Assembly (NCBI GenBank): GCA_001689515.1
Contig: LUJR01000005.1
Coordinates: 16,044-80,043 of the forward strand
DNA from: Bacteroidales bacterium M7
Lineage (GTDB): Bacteria; Bacteroidota; Bacteroidia; Bacteroidales; Muribaculaceae
Direction: 5' to 3'
DNA length: 64,000 nt
The notes beneath the pieces are model-generated. The model had not been told where the DNA came from, made no database searches, and saw nothing but the letters and a program-made list of their open reading frames with translations. This document shows positions 27,901-36,401 of this stretch, in pieces. A program made the position numbers and the translations under genes. Every line of letters starts with the position of its first letter. Positions within the stretch are counted from its first letter, which is position 1.

Positions 27901-29982
27901 ATGGACATTACTAAAATCATCACATCCGCTGCTTTGGCAGTTCTCGCACTCAGTGTGCAAGCGCAGGAGGCAATGCCCTCCGATAGCCTCTCGCGCGAAT
28001 TACAGGAGATAGTTGTAACCGCTAAGCAGCACGCGACGAGGCTCATTGGGTCAACGCTTGTCTCCACTATTTCCGGCTCAAATTTGCAGCATGTCGGCAC
28101 GGCTCTTGACGTGCTTGCCCAGTTGCCTATGATACAGGTGCATGACGATGAAGTCAGCGTTACGGGTCGCAGCAATATTGAGATATACATTGACGGGCAT
28201 CCGCTGCATGACACTTACCAGTTGCAACAGTTGCAGTCAGAAAACATCCGCAAGGTGGAACTGCTCATGGCTCCCGGGGCTTCATATGCGAGCACCACAG
28301 GTGCGGTATTGAAGATTACCACGCGCCGTGCTTTTGTAGACGGTCTGTCAGTCACTGACCGCTTGCAGGTCAAAGCGCGGCGCAAATGGTCAGTGATGGA
28401 CTATCTTGACCTCAATTATAGGAGCGGAAGTTGGGATTTCTTCGCGGACGGCTCATATAACCATGACAATTCGGTGATTAAGGGTAGCACCGTAAACAGT
28501 CTTGATTACTTCGGTCAGCCGACCGTGGTGGGTGCATCCCAGCATAATTCATTTTCTACCGATGCAGCGACGGTAAGAGGGGGCTTTAACTATGCCTCTG
28601 ACACCCAATCTTTCGGGGCTTATTACCGTTTCAATCCTGAGCATGGTGATTTCACAAATCAGGGAGATGAGTGGCTTGACGACCTACCTCCGATAGCCCG
28701 CGTCATCAGTCGTAACACTGATGGGCACAGCCATTTAGTATCCGCTTATTATGACGGCATGGTGTCACCTAAGGTAAAACTCCATTTTGACGGTGACTTC
28801 CGCCATGCCGTAAGCGACAATGATGTCAGCACCGCATATCCTTCGGGGAAATATGCTACGGTCAATTCTTCTGATCATAAATCATCCACACTTTATGCTG
28901 GCAAACTGTATATGGAGATGCCATTGCTCCGGGGCAGTCTGACAGCCGGCACGCAGGACTCATACACGCATACCTCGCTTGAATACCGCATGCTAAATCC
29001 CGAGGTCAACACCTATATCCCGTCATCGGTGACCGATGCACGGCAAGTGTCGGCGGCTTTGTTTGCCTCGTGGCAGCATCAGTTTGGGAGGTTTGACCTG
29101 TCGGTAGGTGCGCGTTATGAGTATGTGGATTATCTGTATAAGGTCAATGGTATGAAGGATGATGCCGTCAGCCGTACCGATCATATGCTCACTTCCGACA
29201 TATCGCTTGGCTATTCGTTCAGTGACCGTGCATCGTTGTCGTTGAGCTACAAGATGTCTACTGTCCGACCGCCATATTCACAACTGACTAATTCGCTAAG
29301 CTATGTCGGGCTGCATGAGATAGAGGGGGGCAATCCCGCTTTGCGTGACGAGAAGATGCACGACCTGCGGCTCTCGGGCATGTATGGCGACTTCATGCTT
29401 CAGGCAGACCTCGTGCGGAGCACGGATACATATGCCTATGTCAAGCAGCTCTATCCGACATCATCGCTCCAGTTGCTCATGCACCCCGTCAATGTGGACG
29501 TCACCGCTCTGAGCATGTATCTCGTATGGAGCCGCAGCATCCGCTTCTGGACCCCCAATGTGACCGCCGGCATGTACAAGCAGTGGATGAGCATAGACGG
29601 CACAGGTTATCCCACACCCATCTTCTCCTACTATTTCGACAACGCCTTCGCTTTGCCCCATGGCTGGACTATCACCGTCAATCTCAGCGGACAGAGTTCT
29701 GGCGACATGCACACCAACCATTTCGGTCGCACATGGCTCACTATGGATGCCTCGGTATCCAAATCTCTCCTTAGCAATGCCCTTACCCTGAGCCTCTCAG
29801 CTACCGACATCTTCAACACCGCCAACACCGACTGGACCATGCACACCTACGGCATCCAAGTAGCCAAGCACCAAAGCTATGATCGCCGAGGCATCTCCCT
29901 CAACATCACCTACCGCCTCCACTCACGCAAATCCAAATACAAAGGCACCTCCGCCTCCGAGTCCGAACTCCGCCGCCTCTGA
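27901..29982 (+). CDS. TonB-dependent-receptor-like outer-membrane beta-barrel protein
   Basis: A 693-residue protein with a signal peptide (TKIITSAALAVLALSVQAQ). Residues about 30-140 form a plug domain: LQEIVVTAKQ, DVLAQLPMIQVHDDEVSVTG, EIYIDGHPLHD, IRKVELLMAPGASYAST. The rest is a beta-barrel of the 'outer membrane beta-barrel family' (OMP_b-brl_3-like) with SLSYKMSTVRPPYSQLTNSL and YSFSDRASL. No SusD-like partner gene and no N-terminal carboxypeptidase-like repeat is present, so it is not a standard SusC. The lipoprotein regulator upstream probably controls it; the ligand is unknown. Confidence 0.8.
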   Translation: MDITKIITSAALAVLALSVQAQEAMPSDSLSRELQEIVVTAKQHATRLIGSTLVSTISGSNLQHVGTALDVLAQLPMIQVHDDEVSVTGRSNIEIYIDGHPLHDTYQLQQLQSENIRKVELLMAPGASYASTTGAVLKITTRRAFVDGLSVTDRLQVKARRKWSVMDYLDLNYRSGSWDFFADGSYNHDNSVIKGSTVNSLDYFGQPTVVGASQHNSFSTDAATVRGGFNYASDTQSFGAYYRFNPEHGDFTNQGDEWLDDLPPIARVISRNTDGHSHLVSAYYDGMVSPKVKLHFDGDFRHAVSDNDVSTAYPSGKYATVNSSDHKSSTLYAGKLYMEMPLLRGSLTAGTQDSYTHTSLEYRMLNPEVNTYIPSSVTDARQVSAALFASWQHQFGRFDLSVGARYEYVDYLYKVNGMKDDAVSRTDHMLTSDISLGYSFSDRASLSLSYKMSTVRPPYSQLTNSLSYVGLHEIEGGNPALRDEKMHDLRLSGMYGDFMLQADLVRSTDTYAYVKQLYPTSSLQLLMHPVNVDVTALSMYLVWSRSIRFWTPNVTAGMYKQWMSIDGTGYPTPIFSYYFDNAFALPHGWTITVNLSGQSSGDMHTNHFGRTWLTMDASVSKSLLSNALTLSLSATDIFNTANTDWTMHTYGIQVAKHQSYDRRGISLNITYRLHSRKSKYKGTSASESELRRL

Positions 29983-30016
29983 TGATTATAATCATAATGT
30001 CTACGAAGAATATAAT

Positions 30017-30271
30017 GAGGCACGTCGGAGACGTGACAGCCGTGCGAAACCCCATGCACGGGAGCGTCAGCGGACGTACATGGGGTGGAGGGACGCACCC
30101 CATAATGAAAACCTCGGAGAGGTTTTGACCCGCAAGCAGAGGATTCACGCTTGATTATGAGCCGAAACCTCTCCGAGGTTTTTGTCTATAGCGGTTCTCT
30201 TACCCCATGTACGGCGCATGTCCCGCCGTGCATGGGGCTACGCACAGCTGGCACATCGCCGATGTGCCTCC
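30017..30271. repeat. Large nested cruciform element
   Basis: The outer arms, 30017-30086 and about 30200-30271, are reverse complements over some 70 bases with scattered mismatches. Within each arm sits a small hairpin: CACGTC-GGA-GACGTG on the left and CACATC-GGC-GATGTG on the right. An inner inverted pair, AAACCTC-GGA-GAGGTTT (about 30110) and AAACCTC-TCC-GAGGTTT (about 30165), lies between them. There is no open reading frame with plausible coding character. It occupies most of the 466-bp gap between the receptor gene and the nuclease gene; 30272-30448 shows nothing else clear. Confidence 0.75.
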
Positions 30272-30448
30272 CTTTGGGTGAGGTGATGCCCTGTTGGGGC
30301 GGATGTCAAAAATGTTGGGAGAAAATATTGTATGGGCTAAGGGTAATGTTTATATTTGCGTGTGGAACCTCTGAAAGACAATGAAATCATCCTGTATCAG
30401 CCTGTTGAGGGTGCTATATATATTGAATATTAACTGTAAATTCACGGC

Positions 30449-31516
30449 ATGGAACACATCATACCTATCTCGGAAGAATCAAATTATAATGAGATATTGC
30501 AACAGGCTGTTGCAGTTATTGAGGCGGCGAGAAGTAAAGTAGCCCGCTCTATTGTCGGCATATCCAATGAAATGCATTGGGAGGTCGGGAAAATCCTATA
30601 TGAGCGGAAATTAGACAGTAAGCATGGAGATAGTGTTGTAAAACGCTTGTCTACAGACCTCAAAGCGGCTTATCCGAAGATGGGTATGTCGGTCAGCAAC
30701 CTATGGAATATGAAACGCTTTTATGTGCGTTTTCATAATTCAAATCCAAAACTACAACGCTGCGTTGTAGTTTTGCCTTGGAGACACATCAACTATCTGA
30801 TTCCTAAATTTAAAGATGATGATGTCGCGATAGAATATTATGCATCTAAATCTATCGAAAAAGGGTGGAACCGGGATTTGCTTGTCAATGCGGTTAAAAT
30901 GGAAATGCACAAGCGTATCCCGGAATGCAACGTTTCAAACAATTTTGCAGTAGCACTGCCGGAAATTCAGGGAGCGTATGCCAATGAGGTATTCAAGGAT
31001 TCTTATTGTATGGGATTTCTCGGTGTGACTGAGCCTATCCTTGAATTGGAACTTGAACGGCGATTGGTCGAGAAAGTCAAGCTGTTTCTCCTGGAACTTG
31101 GTCAGGGATTCACATACATTGGCAATCAACATGTCCTATCCTATAATGGTAGGGATTATAAAGTAGATATGTTGTTTTTCCATCGTGGATTGCGTTCTCT
31201 TGTCGCCATTGACCTGAAAATTTCCGAATTTCAGCCAGAATATGTAGGAAAAATGAATCTATATTTATCCTTGCTTGACAGGCTTGAAAGAGGCAAAGAT
31301 GAGAATCCATCAATAGGTATAATCCTATGTGCAGAGAAAGACAACGTAGAAGTCGAACTTGCGCTTGACGGCTTCACGAAACCAATCGGCGTGGCTGAAT
31401 ACCAGCTGATTGTGCCTCAAAAGGAACTAAAACGACTCATAACTGACGAAATTAAAACATTCAATCAAGAAATTGCAGAGAAATCCACAAAAGCAATAGC
31501 TGGAGAGAATGATTGA
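30449..31516 (+). CDS. DUF1016/YhcG-type PD-(D/E)XK nuclease
   Basis: A 355-residue protein. The N-terminal domain (about 15-135: EAARSKVARSIVGISNEMHW, VGKILYERKLDSKHGDSVVK, RFYVRF) is the DUF1016 winged-helix region. The C-terminal domain (about 170-340) is a restriction-like nuclease fold: GFTYIGNQHVLSYNGRDYKV, DMLFFHRGLRSLVAIDLKIS with the catalytic D...(x)DxK, and GKMNLYLSLLD. Related proteins occur alone or beside restriction systems and are suspected of DNA defence or repair. Codon use is more AT-rich than in neighbours, a sign of transfer. It stands alone with a large palindromic element upstream. Confidence 0.85.
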   Translation: MEHIIPISEESNYNEILQQAVAVIEAARSKVARSIVGISNEMHWEVGKILYERKLDSKHGDSVVKRLSTDLKAAYPKMGMSVSNLWNMKRFYVRFHNSNPKLQRCVVVLPWRHINYLIPKFKDDDVAIEYYASKSIEKGWNRDLLVNAVKMEMHKRIPECNVSNNFAVALPEIQGAYANEVFKDSYCMGFLGVTEPILELELERRLVEKVKLFLLELGQGFTYIGNQHVLSYNGRDYKVDMLFFHRGLRSLVAIDLKISEFQPEYVGKMNLYLSLLDRLERGKDENPSIGIILCAEKDNVEVELALDGFTKPIGVAEYQLIVPQKELKRLITDEIKTFNQEIAEKSTKAIAGEND

Positions 31517-31610
31517 GCTGTTTTTTATTATCACCAGTACAATAATGGTTAGGTTTAGGCTGTTGGGCATATATACTAGCTATGAGAGGTGGTGGAAATG
31601 TCGGGGAAAA

Positions 31611-31642
31611 TTTCGTTATGAGGGTTATTTGGGCTAAATTTG
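31611..31642 (+). promoter_or_regulatory. Promoter of the polyprenyl synthase gene
   Basis: TTTC at 31611-31614, 20 bp, then TAAATTTG at 31635-31642. The ATG is at 31667. Confidence 0.55.
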
Positions 31643-31666
31643 CACTACGCAAACAAATAACGCTTT

Positions 31667-32632
31667 ATGGAGACACTTCAGCAACTCAGCCAGTATGTAG
31701 CGGAGCGGATCGAGGCTCTGCATTATCCGGTGGCGATGGGCGGACTCAAAGCCCAGGCTGCTTATGCGCTCGGGGCGGGAGGTAAGCATCTGCGCCCCGT
31801 GCTCACTCTCGCTACCTGTATGGCTCTGGGTGGCAGTCGCGACCAGGCTCTCAACCAGGCTCTCGGTGTGGAGATCTTCCACAACTTCACGCTTGTGCAT
31901 GACGATGTGATGGACAAGTCAGACACGCGCCGTGGCAAACCTACAGTGTGGGCGCGGTGGGACGAAACTGCTGCGATACTGAGCGGCGACGCGATGCTGA
32001 CGCTTGCCAACATGTATGCCGGGCGCGGAGCCGGGCAGAAGCTTGAGCGTGTGCTTGATGTGTTCAATACGTCAGCCATGGAGGTGTATGCCGGTCAGGA
32101 ACTTGACATGCAGTTTGAGGAGCGGCTTGATGTCACGACATCAGAATACCTTCACATGATACTGCTCAAGACCGCTGCGCTGATACGTTGCGCATGCGCT
32201 ATGGGCGTGATCATGGCAGACGGTGACGATGCCACTCTCGAGGCGATGAAGGCATATGCAGTGGGCATCGGTATGGCTTTCCAGTTGCGTGACGATTATC
32301 TTGACACCTACGGAGATGCAGCCACGTTCGGCAAACCTATAGGGGGTGACATACTCAACGACAAAAAGACATGGTTTCTGACCTCGGTGCTCGAAAGCGA
32401 CGAAGCTGACAATATCAAAAGCATCATTGCCGACAATACCCTCGCCCCTGAGGCTAAAATCGAATCCGTCAAGGAGATATATGACCGCTTGGAGCTGCCG
32501 GGGAAATGCACAAAACTCGTAGAGCAGTACACCAAGATGGCAGTCATGGCACTTGACGACACTCCTATGAGTGACGAAGACAAGAAATTTTTCAGCGAAA
32601 TAGCCGAATCGCTTAAGACACGTGCCATCTGA
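31667..32632 (+). CDS. Polyprenyl (geranylgeranyl/farnesyl-type) diphosphate synthase
   Basis: A 321-residue trans-isoprenyl synthase. GGKHLRPVLTLAT, the first Asp-rich motif HDDVMDKSDTRRGKPTVW (D79, D80, D83), and the second motif FQLRDDYLDTYGD are all intact. It condenses isopentenyl diphosphate onto an allylic primer to make precursors of quinones or lipid carriers; chain length cannot be told here. tatD starts 3 bp after its stop and purT 26 bp after tatD, so the three are probably co-transcribed. Confidence 0.9.
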   Translation: METLQQLSQYVAERIEALHYPVAMGGLKAQAAYALGAGGKHLRPVLTLATCMALGGSRDQALNQALGVEIFHNFTLVHDDVMDKSDTRRGKPTVWARWDETAAILSGDAMLTLANMYAGRGAGQKLERVLDVFNTSAMEVYAGQELDMQFEERLDVTTSEYLHMILLKTAALIRCACAMGVIMADGDDATLEAMKAYAVGIGMAFQLRDDYLDTYGDAATFGKPIGGDILNDKKTWFLTSVLESDEADNIKSIIADNTLAPEAKIESVKEIYDRLELPGKCTKLVEQYTKMAVMALDDTPMSDEDKKFFSEIAESLKTRAI

Positions 32633-32634
32633 GG

Positions 32635-33414
32635 ATGATAGATACCCATACACACCTCTATCTTCAGGAGTTTGACCCCTCGCCACAGGATGCTGTGCGC
32701 CGAGCCATCGATGCCGGGGTGACGCGGATGATATTCCCCAACGTCGACCTCTCAACGGTGGAGTTGCAGCGACGGCTACATGACCAGTTCCCTGCCAACA
32801 CGTTCATGGCGATGGGTCTGCACCCCACTGAGATAGACGGCGACTGGGAGGAAAACTTGAAAGCCATAGAAAGCGAGTTGCGGACGCACCGCGATGACTA
32901 TATAGCGATAGGGGAGGTGGGCATGGATCTGTATTGGGACAAGACCTACTGCTGTCAGCAGCGCGAAGCTCTTGCTATCCAGACCGGATGGGCTGCGGAG
33001 ATGCATCTGCCTCTGATTATTCATTGCCGCGAAGGGCTTGATGACACCCTTGATGTGCTTGGAATGTCGGGGTTTGAAGGTGATGTGGTGTTCCACAGCT
33101 TTACAGGTACAGCCGAAGATGTCCGCCGCATCCGCTCCACAGTCAGCAGCCCATATTTCGGCATCAACGGGGTTGTGACGTTCAAGAACTCACATCTGCG
33201 CGAGACGTTGCCTGAGATAGGGCTTGACCGCATGCTGTTAGAGACCGATTCGCCCTATCTTGCCCCAGTGCCTCACCGAGGCAAGCGCAACGAGAGTGCC
33301 TATCTGGTGCATACAGCCGCCCACATAGCCTCTACATTGGGGCTGTCCATACAGGAGGTCGATGAAGCCACCACCCGCAATGCCGAAAAAGTATTCAGAT
33401 TAAACACCATATAA
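32635..33414 (+). CDS. tatD: TatD-family metal-dependent deoxyribonuclease
   Basis: A 259-residue TIM-barrel hydrolase. Metal ligands sit in IDTHTHLYL at the N-terminus, in GEVGMDLYWD, in LPLIIHCRE, in VVFHSFTGT, and in the final LLETDSPYLAPVPHRGKRNE. All family motifs are intact. The family acts on DNA (3'-5' exonuclease or DNA repair). Confidence 0.92.
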   Translation: MIDTHTHLYLQEFDPSPQDAVRRAIDAGVTRMIFPNVDLSTVELQRRLHDQFPANTFMAMGLHPTEIDGDWEENLKAIESELRTHRDDYIAIGEVGMDLYWDKTYCCQQREALAIQTGWAAEMHLPLIIHCREGLDDTLDVLGMSGFEGDVVFHSFTGTAEDVRRIRSTVSSPYFGINGVVTFKNSHLRETLPEIGLDRMLLETDSPYLAPVPHRGKRNESAYLVHTAAHIASTLGLSIQEVDEATTRNAEKVFRLNTI

Positions 33415-33439
33415 AGACGCACATACACAAACCACCATT

Positions 33440-34630
33440 ATGACTAAAATTGGATCAGTGATGACTCCCGTGGGCCGCAAAGCTCTGCTTCTCGGCAGCG
33501 GAGAGCTTGGCAAGGAAGTGGCTATAGAGCTTCAGCGTTACGGCGTGGAGGTCATAGCATGTGACAAATATCCCGATGCTCCTGCCATGCAGGTGGCTCA
33601 CCGCAGCTACGTGGTCAATATGCTTGACGGCGAAGCCATCAAGGCAATCATCGAGAAAGAGCGTCCTGACCACATCATCCCCGAAGTAGAGGCAATCGCG
33701 ACTCCCATGCTTGTCAAACTTGAGGAAGAGGGTTTCAATGTGACCCCCAACGCACGCGCGGCTCTGTTGACCATGAACCGCGAGGGCATCCGCCGCCTTG
33801 CAGCCGAGGAATTGGGTCTGCCCACATCTCCCTACCGTTTTGCCAACGACTACGAGGAGTTCAAGCAGGCTGTGGAGGAAATCGGCATACCTTGCGTGGT
33901 CAAGCCTGTGATGAGTTCGTCGGGTCACGGACAGTCGGTCATCAAGTCGGCTGACGATATAGAGCGTTCGTGGCACATAGCCCAGGAGGGCGGACGTGCC
34001 GGAGCCGGACGTGTCATAGTAGAGGGTTTCGTAAACTTTGACTATGAGATAACCCTGCTGACAGTGCGCAGTATCAGTGGCACAGTGTTCTGCGAACCGG
34101 TAGGACACATCCAGGTAGATGGTGACTACCGCTATTCATGGCAGCCCCAGCCTATGAGTCCCGTGGCTCTGGAAAAGGCGCGCGAGATAGCCGCTGCCAT
34201 TACCGGTGCACTTGGCGGTCACGGTATATTCGGTGTGGAACTGTTTATAAAGGGCGATGATGTCATCTTCAGCGAGGTGTCGCCTCGTCCGCATGATACA
34301 GGTATGGTAACCATGATTTCGCAAGACCTGAGCGAGTTTGCGCTACACGCCCGCGCATTGCTCGGACTGCCTGTCCCTGCCATCCGTTTCTATGGCCCGT
34401 CAGCCAGCCGTGCCATCGTGGTGGAAGGCGACACCGACAAGGTGGTCATGGATAACCTCGAGGCAGTGCTTGCCGAACCGGGAGTACAGCTTCGCATATT
34501 CGGCAAACCCGAAGTCAAAGGACACCGCCGCATGGGCGTAATCCTCGCCACCGCCGACACTCTCGAGGAAGCCCGTGCCAAAGCCGACCGTGCTTACGAC
34601 GCTCTCCAGGTCGAGGTGCTACCGAGATAA
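33440..34630 (+). CDS. purT: Formate-dependent phosphoribosylglycinamide formyltransferase 2
   Basis: A 396-residue ATP-grasp enzyme that formylates GAR using formate and ATP in purine synthesis. It shows ALLLGSGELGKEVAIELQRYGV, VKPVMSSSGHGQSVIKSADD, the metal-binding GVELFIKGDDVIFSEVSPRPHDTGMVTM, and SRAIVVEGD. Length and motifs are standard. It is the last gene of the plus-strand run, converging on nhaD. Confidence 0.94.
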   Translation: MTKIGSVMTPVGRKALLLGSGELGKEVAIELQRYGVEVIACDKYPDAPAMQVAHRSYVVNMLDGEAIKAIIEKERPDHIIPEVEAIATPMLVKLEEEGFNVTPNARAALLTMNREGIRRLAAEELGLPTSPYRFANDYEEFKQAVEEIGIPCVVKPVMSSSGHGQSVIKSADDIERSWHIAQEGGRAGAGRVIVEGFVNFDYEITLLTVRSISGTVFCEPVGHIQVDGDYRYSWQPQPMSPVALEKAREIAAAITGALGGHGIFGVELFIKGDDVIFSEVSPRPHDTGMVTMISQDLSEFALHARALLGLPVPAIRFYGPSASRAIVVEGDTDKVVMDNLEAVLAEPGVQLRIFGKPEVKGHRRMGVILATADTLEEARAKADRAYDALQVEVLPR

Positions 34631-34635
34631 TAGAT

Positions 34636-34716
34636 TGTAGGGACATGCCGTGGCATGTCCGAATAGCCATACATGGCATTTAATGGGAAGCGGACATGCC
34701 ACGGCATGTCCCTACA
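34636..34716. repeat. Palindromic doublet, ATGCC core, symmetric CG inner flanks
   Basis: TGTAGGGACATGCC-GT-GGCATGTCCG, a linker of about 40 bases, then CGGACATGCC-AC-GGCATGTCCCTACA (given in parts). The left centre CCGTGG and right centre CCACGG are reverse complements, so the whole element is a long imperfect inverted repeat. It lies 5 bp after the purT stop. Confidence 0.88.
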
Positions 34717-34731
34717 GAGAAGATATAGATG

Positions 34732-34771
34732 AAAAATAGTCCGCAAAATTATAATTTTGCGGACTATTTTT
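34732..34771. terminator. Bidirectional terminator between purT and nhaD
   Basis: AAAAATAGTCCGCAAAATT and its inverse AATTTTGCGGACTATTTTT flank a short ATA loop. A and T tracts on each side serve both converging genes. Confidence 0.85.
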
Positions 34772-34784
34772 ATTGTTGACTCAA

Positions 34785-36128
34785 TCAGAGGACTCCGGGG
34801 ATGAACATTGATTCTGCCCAGATGAGGACTATGCCGACGAGATAGCCGACGAGTACCATCCATGTGATGCGGCGCAGATACCATGTGAATGAAATCTTCT
34901 CGATGCCCATTGCCACGACACCTGCAGCCGATCCGATGATGAGGAGCGAACCGCCCACGCCGGCACAGAATGTCAGCAGATGCCAGAACACACCGTCTTC
35001 CACAAAAGCGGCGAGATATGTCGGGTCAGCCGATGCCTGTATGGCTGCTTCGGTAGCCACAGGGTACATGTTCATGCAGGCTGCTACGAGAGGCACATTG
35101 TCGACGATTGATGACAGCACACCGATGATGCCGTTGATTACATAGACTTCGTGGATGTTGTCATTGAGCCAGTTAGCGAGGGTGTTGAGGATGTTTGCCT
35201 GCTGCAATGCTGCCACAGCCATTAATATGCCGAGGAAGAAAAGTATGGTAGGCATATCCACCCCTTTGAGAGCCGAGGATACACGTCCCTCCATCTTGCC
35301 CTCAAGTTTGTAGTGGTTGACGATACACTCGGTAATCAGCCATAATATGGCAAGTGATATGATGATGCCGATATATGGTGGCAGTCCTGTGAAAGCCTTG
35401 AAGATGGGTACGAACAGCAGTCCGCCTACCCCGCAGCAAAGGATGGCAATCGAGAGATGATGGTGTTCCTTTGAAAGCTCGTAGCCCACGCGCTTGTCCT
35501 GGGTGTTGAGTTCCTCGACAGGCGCAGGTGCTATCTGGTGTGAAGCGATGAATACGGGGATGACTACCGACGCGATACATGGCACAATCAGGTTGACAAT
35601 CAGGTCAACGGACGATACATAGTTTTTCATCCACAGCATGATGGTGGTGATGTCACCGATGGGTGACCATGCGCCGCCGCTGTTGGCAGCAATAACTATG
35701 ACGCAGGCAAAGAGCCATCGTTCTTTCTGGTCGGTGAGCATACGTCGGAGCATCATCACCATGATTATTGTGGTGGTCATGTTGTCAAGGACGCTCGACA
35801 TGAAGAATGCCACGAATGCCAGCACCCACATGAGTCCGCGCTTGTTTGACGCATGGATTTTACGGACGATGATATTGAAGCCGCCGTAGCGGTCAATCAG
35901 TTCGACTATGGTCATCGCACCGATCAGGAATACTACTATCTCACATGTGTCTCCCAAGGCTATCACAAGATCATTGGAGATGTCGGGATCATGACCGCAC
36001 AGGGCGTAGATCGCCCACAGTACACCGCACATCAGCAGGGCGAATGTCGCCTTGTTGATATGTGTGACATGTTCGAGTGCTATCATCAGGTATCCGATGA
36101 CAAACACCACAAGCATTAACGCTATCAT
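34785..36128 (-). CDS. nhaD: NhaD-type sodium/proton antiporter
   Basis: A 447-residue inner-membrane protein with about 11-12 hydrophobic helices. It begins MIALMLVVFVIGYLMIALEH and shows the NhaD/ArsB-type blocks EIVVFLIGAMTIVELIDRYG, SSVLDNMTTTIIMVMMLRR and ANSGGAWSPIGDITTIMLW. It exports Na+ in exchange for H+. It is monocistronic and converges with purT. Confidence 0.9.
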   Translation of the reverse strand: MIALMLVVFVIGYLMIALEHVTHINKATFALLMCGVLWAIYALCGHDPDISNDLVIALGDTCEIVVFLIGAMTIVELIDRYGGFNIIVRKIHASNKRGLMWVLAFVAFFMSSVLDNMTTTIIMVMMLRRMLTDQKERWLFACVIVIAANSGGAWSPIGDITTIMLWMKNYVSSVDLIVNLIVPCIASVVIPVFIASHQIAPAPVEELNTQDKRVGYELSKEHHHLSIAILCCGVGGLLFVPIFKAFTGLPPYIGIIISLAILWLITECIVNHYKLEGKMEGRVSSALKGVDMPTILFFLGILMAVAALQQANILNTLANWLNDNIHEVYVINGIIGVLSSIVDNVPLVAACMNMYPVATEAAIQASADPTYLAAFVEDGVFWHLLTFCAGVGGSLLIIGSAAGVVAMGIEKISFTWYLRRITWMVLVGYLVGIVLIWAESMFIPGVL

Positions 36129-36303
36129 TTGTTGGATAAGTTTTTAGGGGTATTGATAAGGTAATGCAAATTTACCCAAAAATGTTTAAAATCCATTGGA
36201 GTATTTTGGATAAAACTTTCCGAAATGCGCCCAAAAGCATCACACCTTAGATTCTTCCTATCGTATGGACGCGGCTATTATTGGTTAAGCTTATCTTAAT
36301 AGA

Positions 36304-36390
36304 GTAGGGACATGCCATGGCATGTCAGCCCACCAGGCGTGATAATTGCAAATACTACGGAGCGCTGACATGCCATGGCATGTCCCTACA
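36304..36390. repeat. Palindromic doublet, ATGCC core, AGC inner flanks
   Basis: GTAGGGACATGCCATGGCAT, then GTCAGCCC and a linker of about 38 bases, then GCGCTGACATGCCATGGCAT followed by GTCCCTACA. Both centres are CCATGG. It fills much of the 273-bp gap between the two antiporter genes. Confidence 0.87.
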
Positions 36391-36401
36391 TCCGAAGGGA
36401 T

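Noticed and set aside
27901..29982. Calling this gene a SusC transporter
   Set aside because: There is no SusD partner and no carboxypeptidase-like N-terminal repeat, and the length is well below the usual 950-1100 residues.
29879..30384. Short frames across the cruciform downstream of the receptor gene
   Set aside because: They translate inverted-repeat DNA; the composition is not coding-like and there are no start signals.
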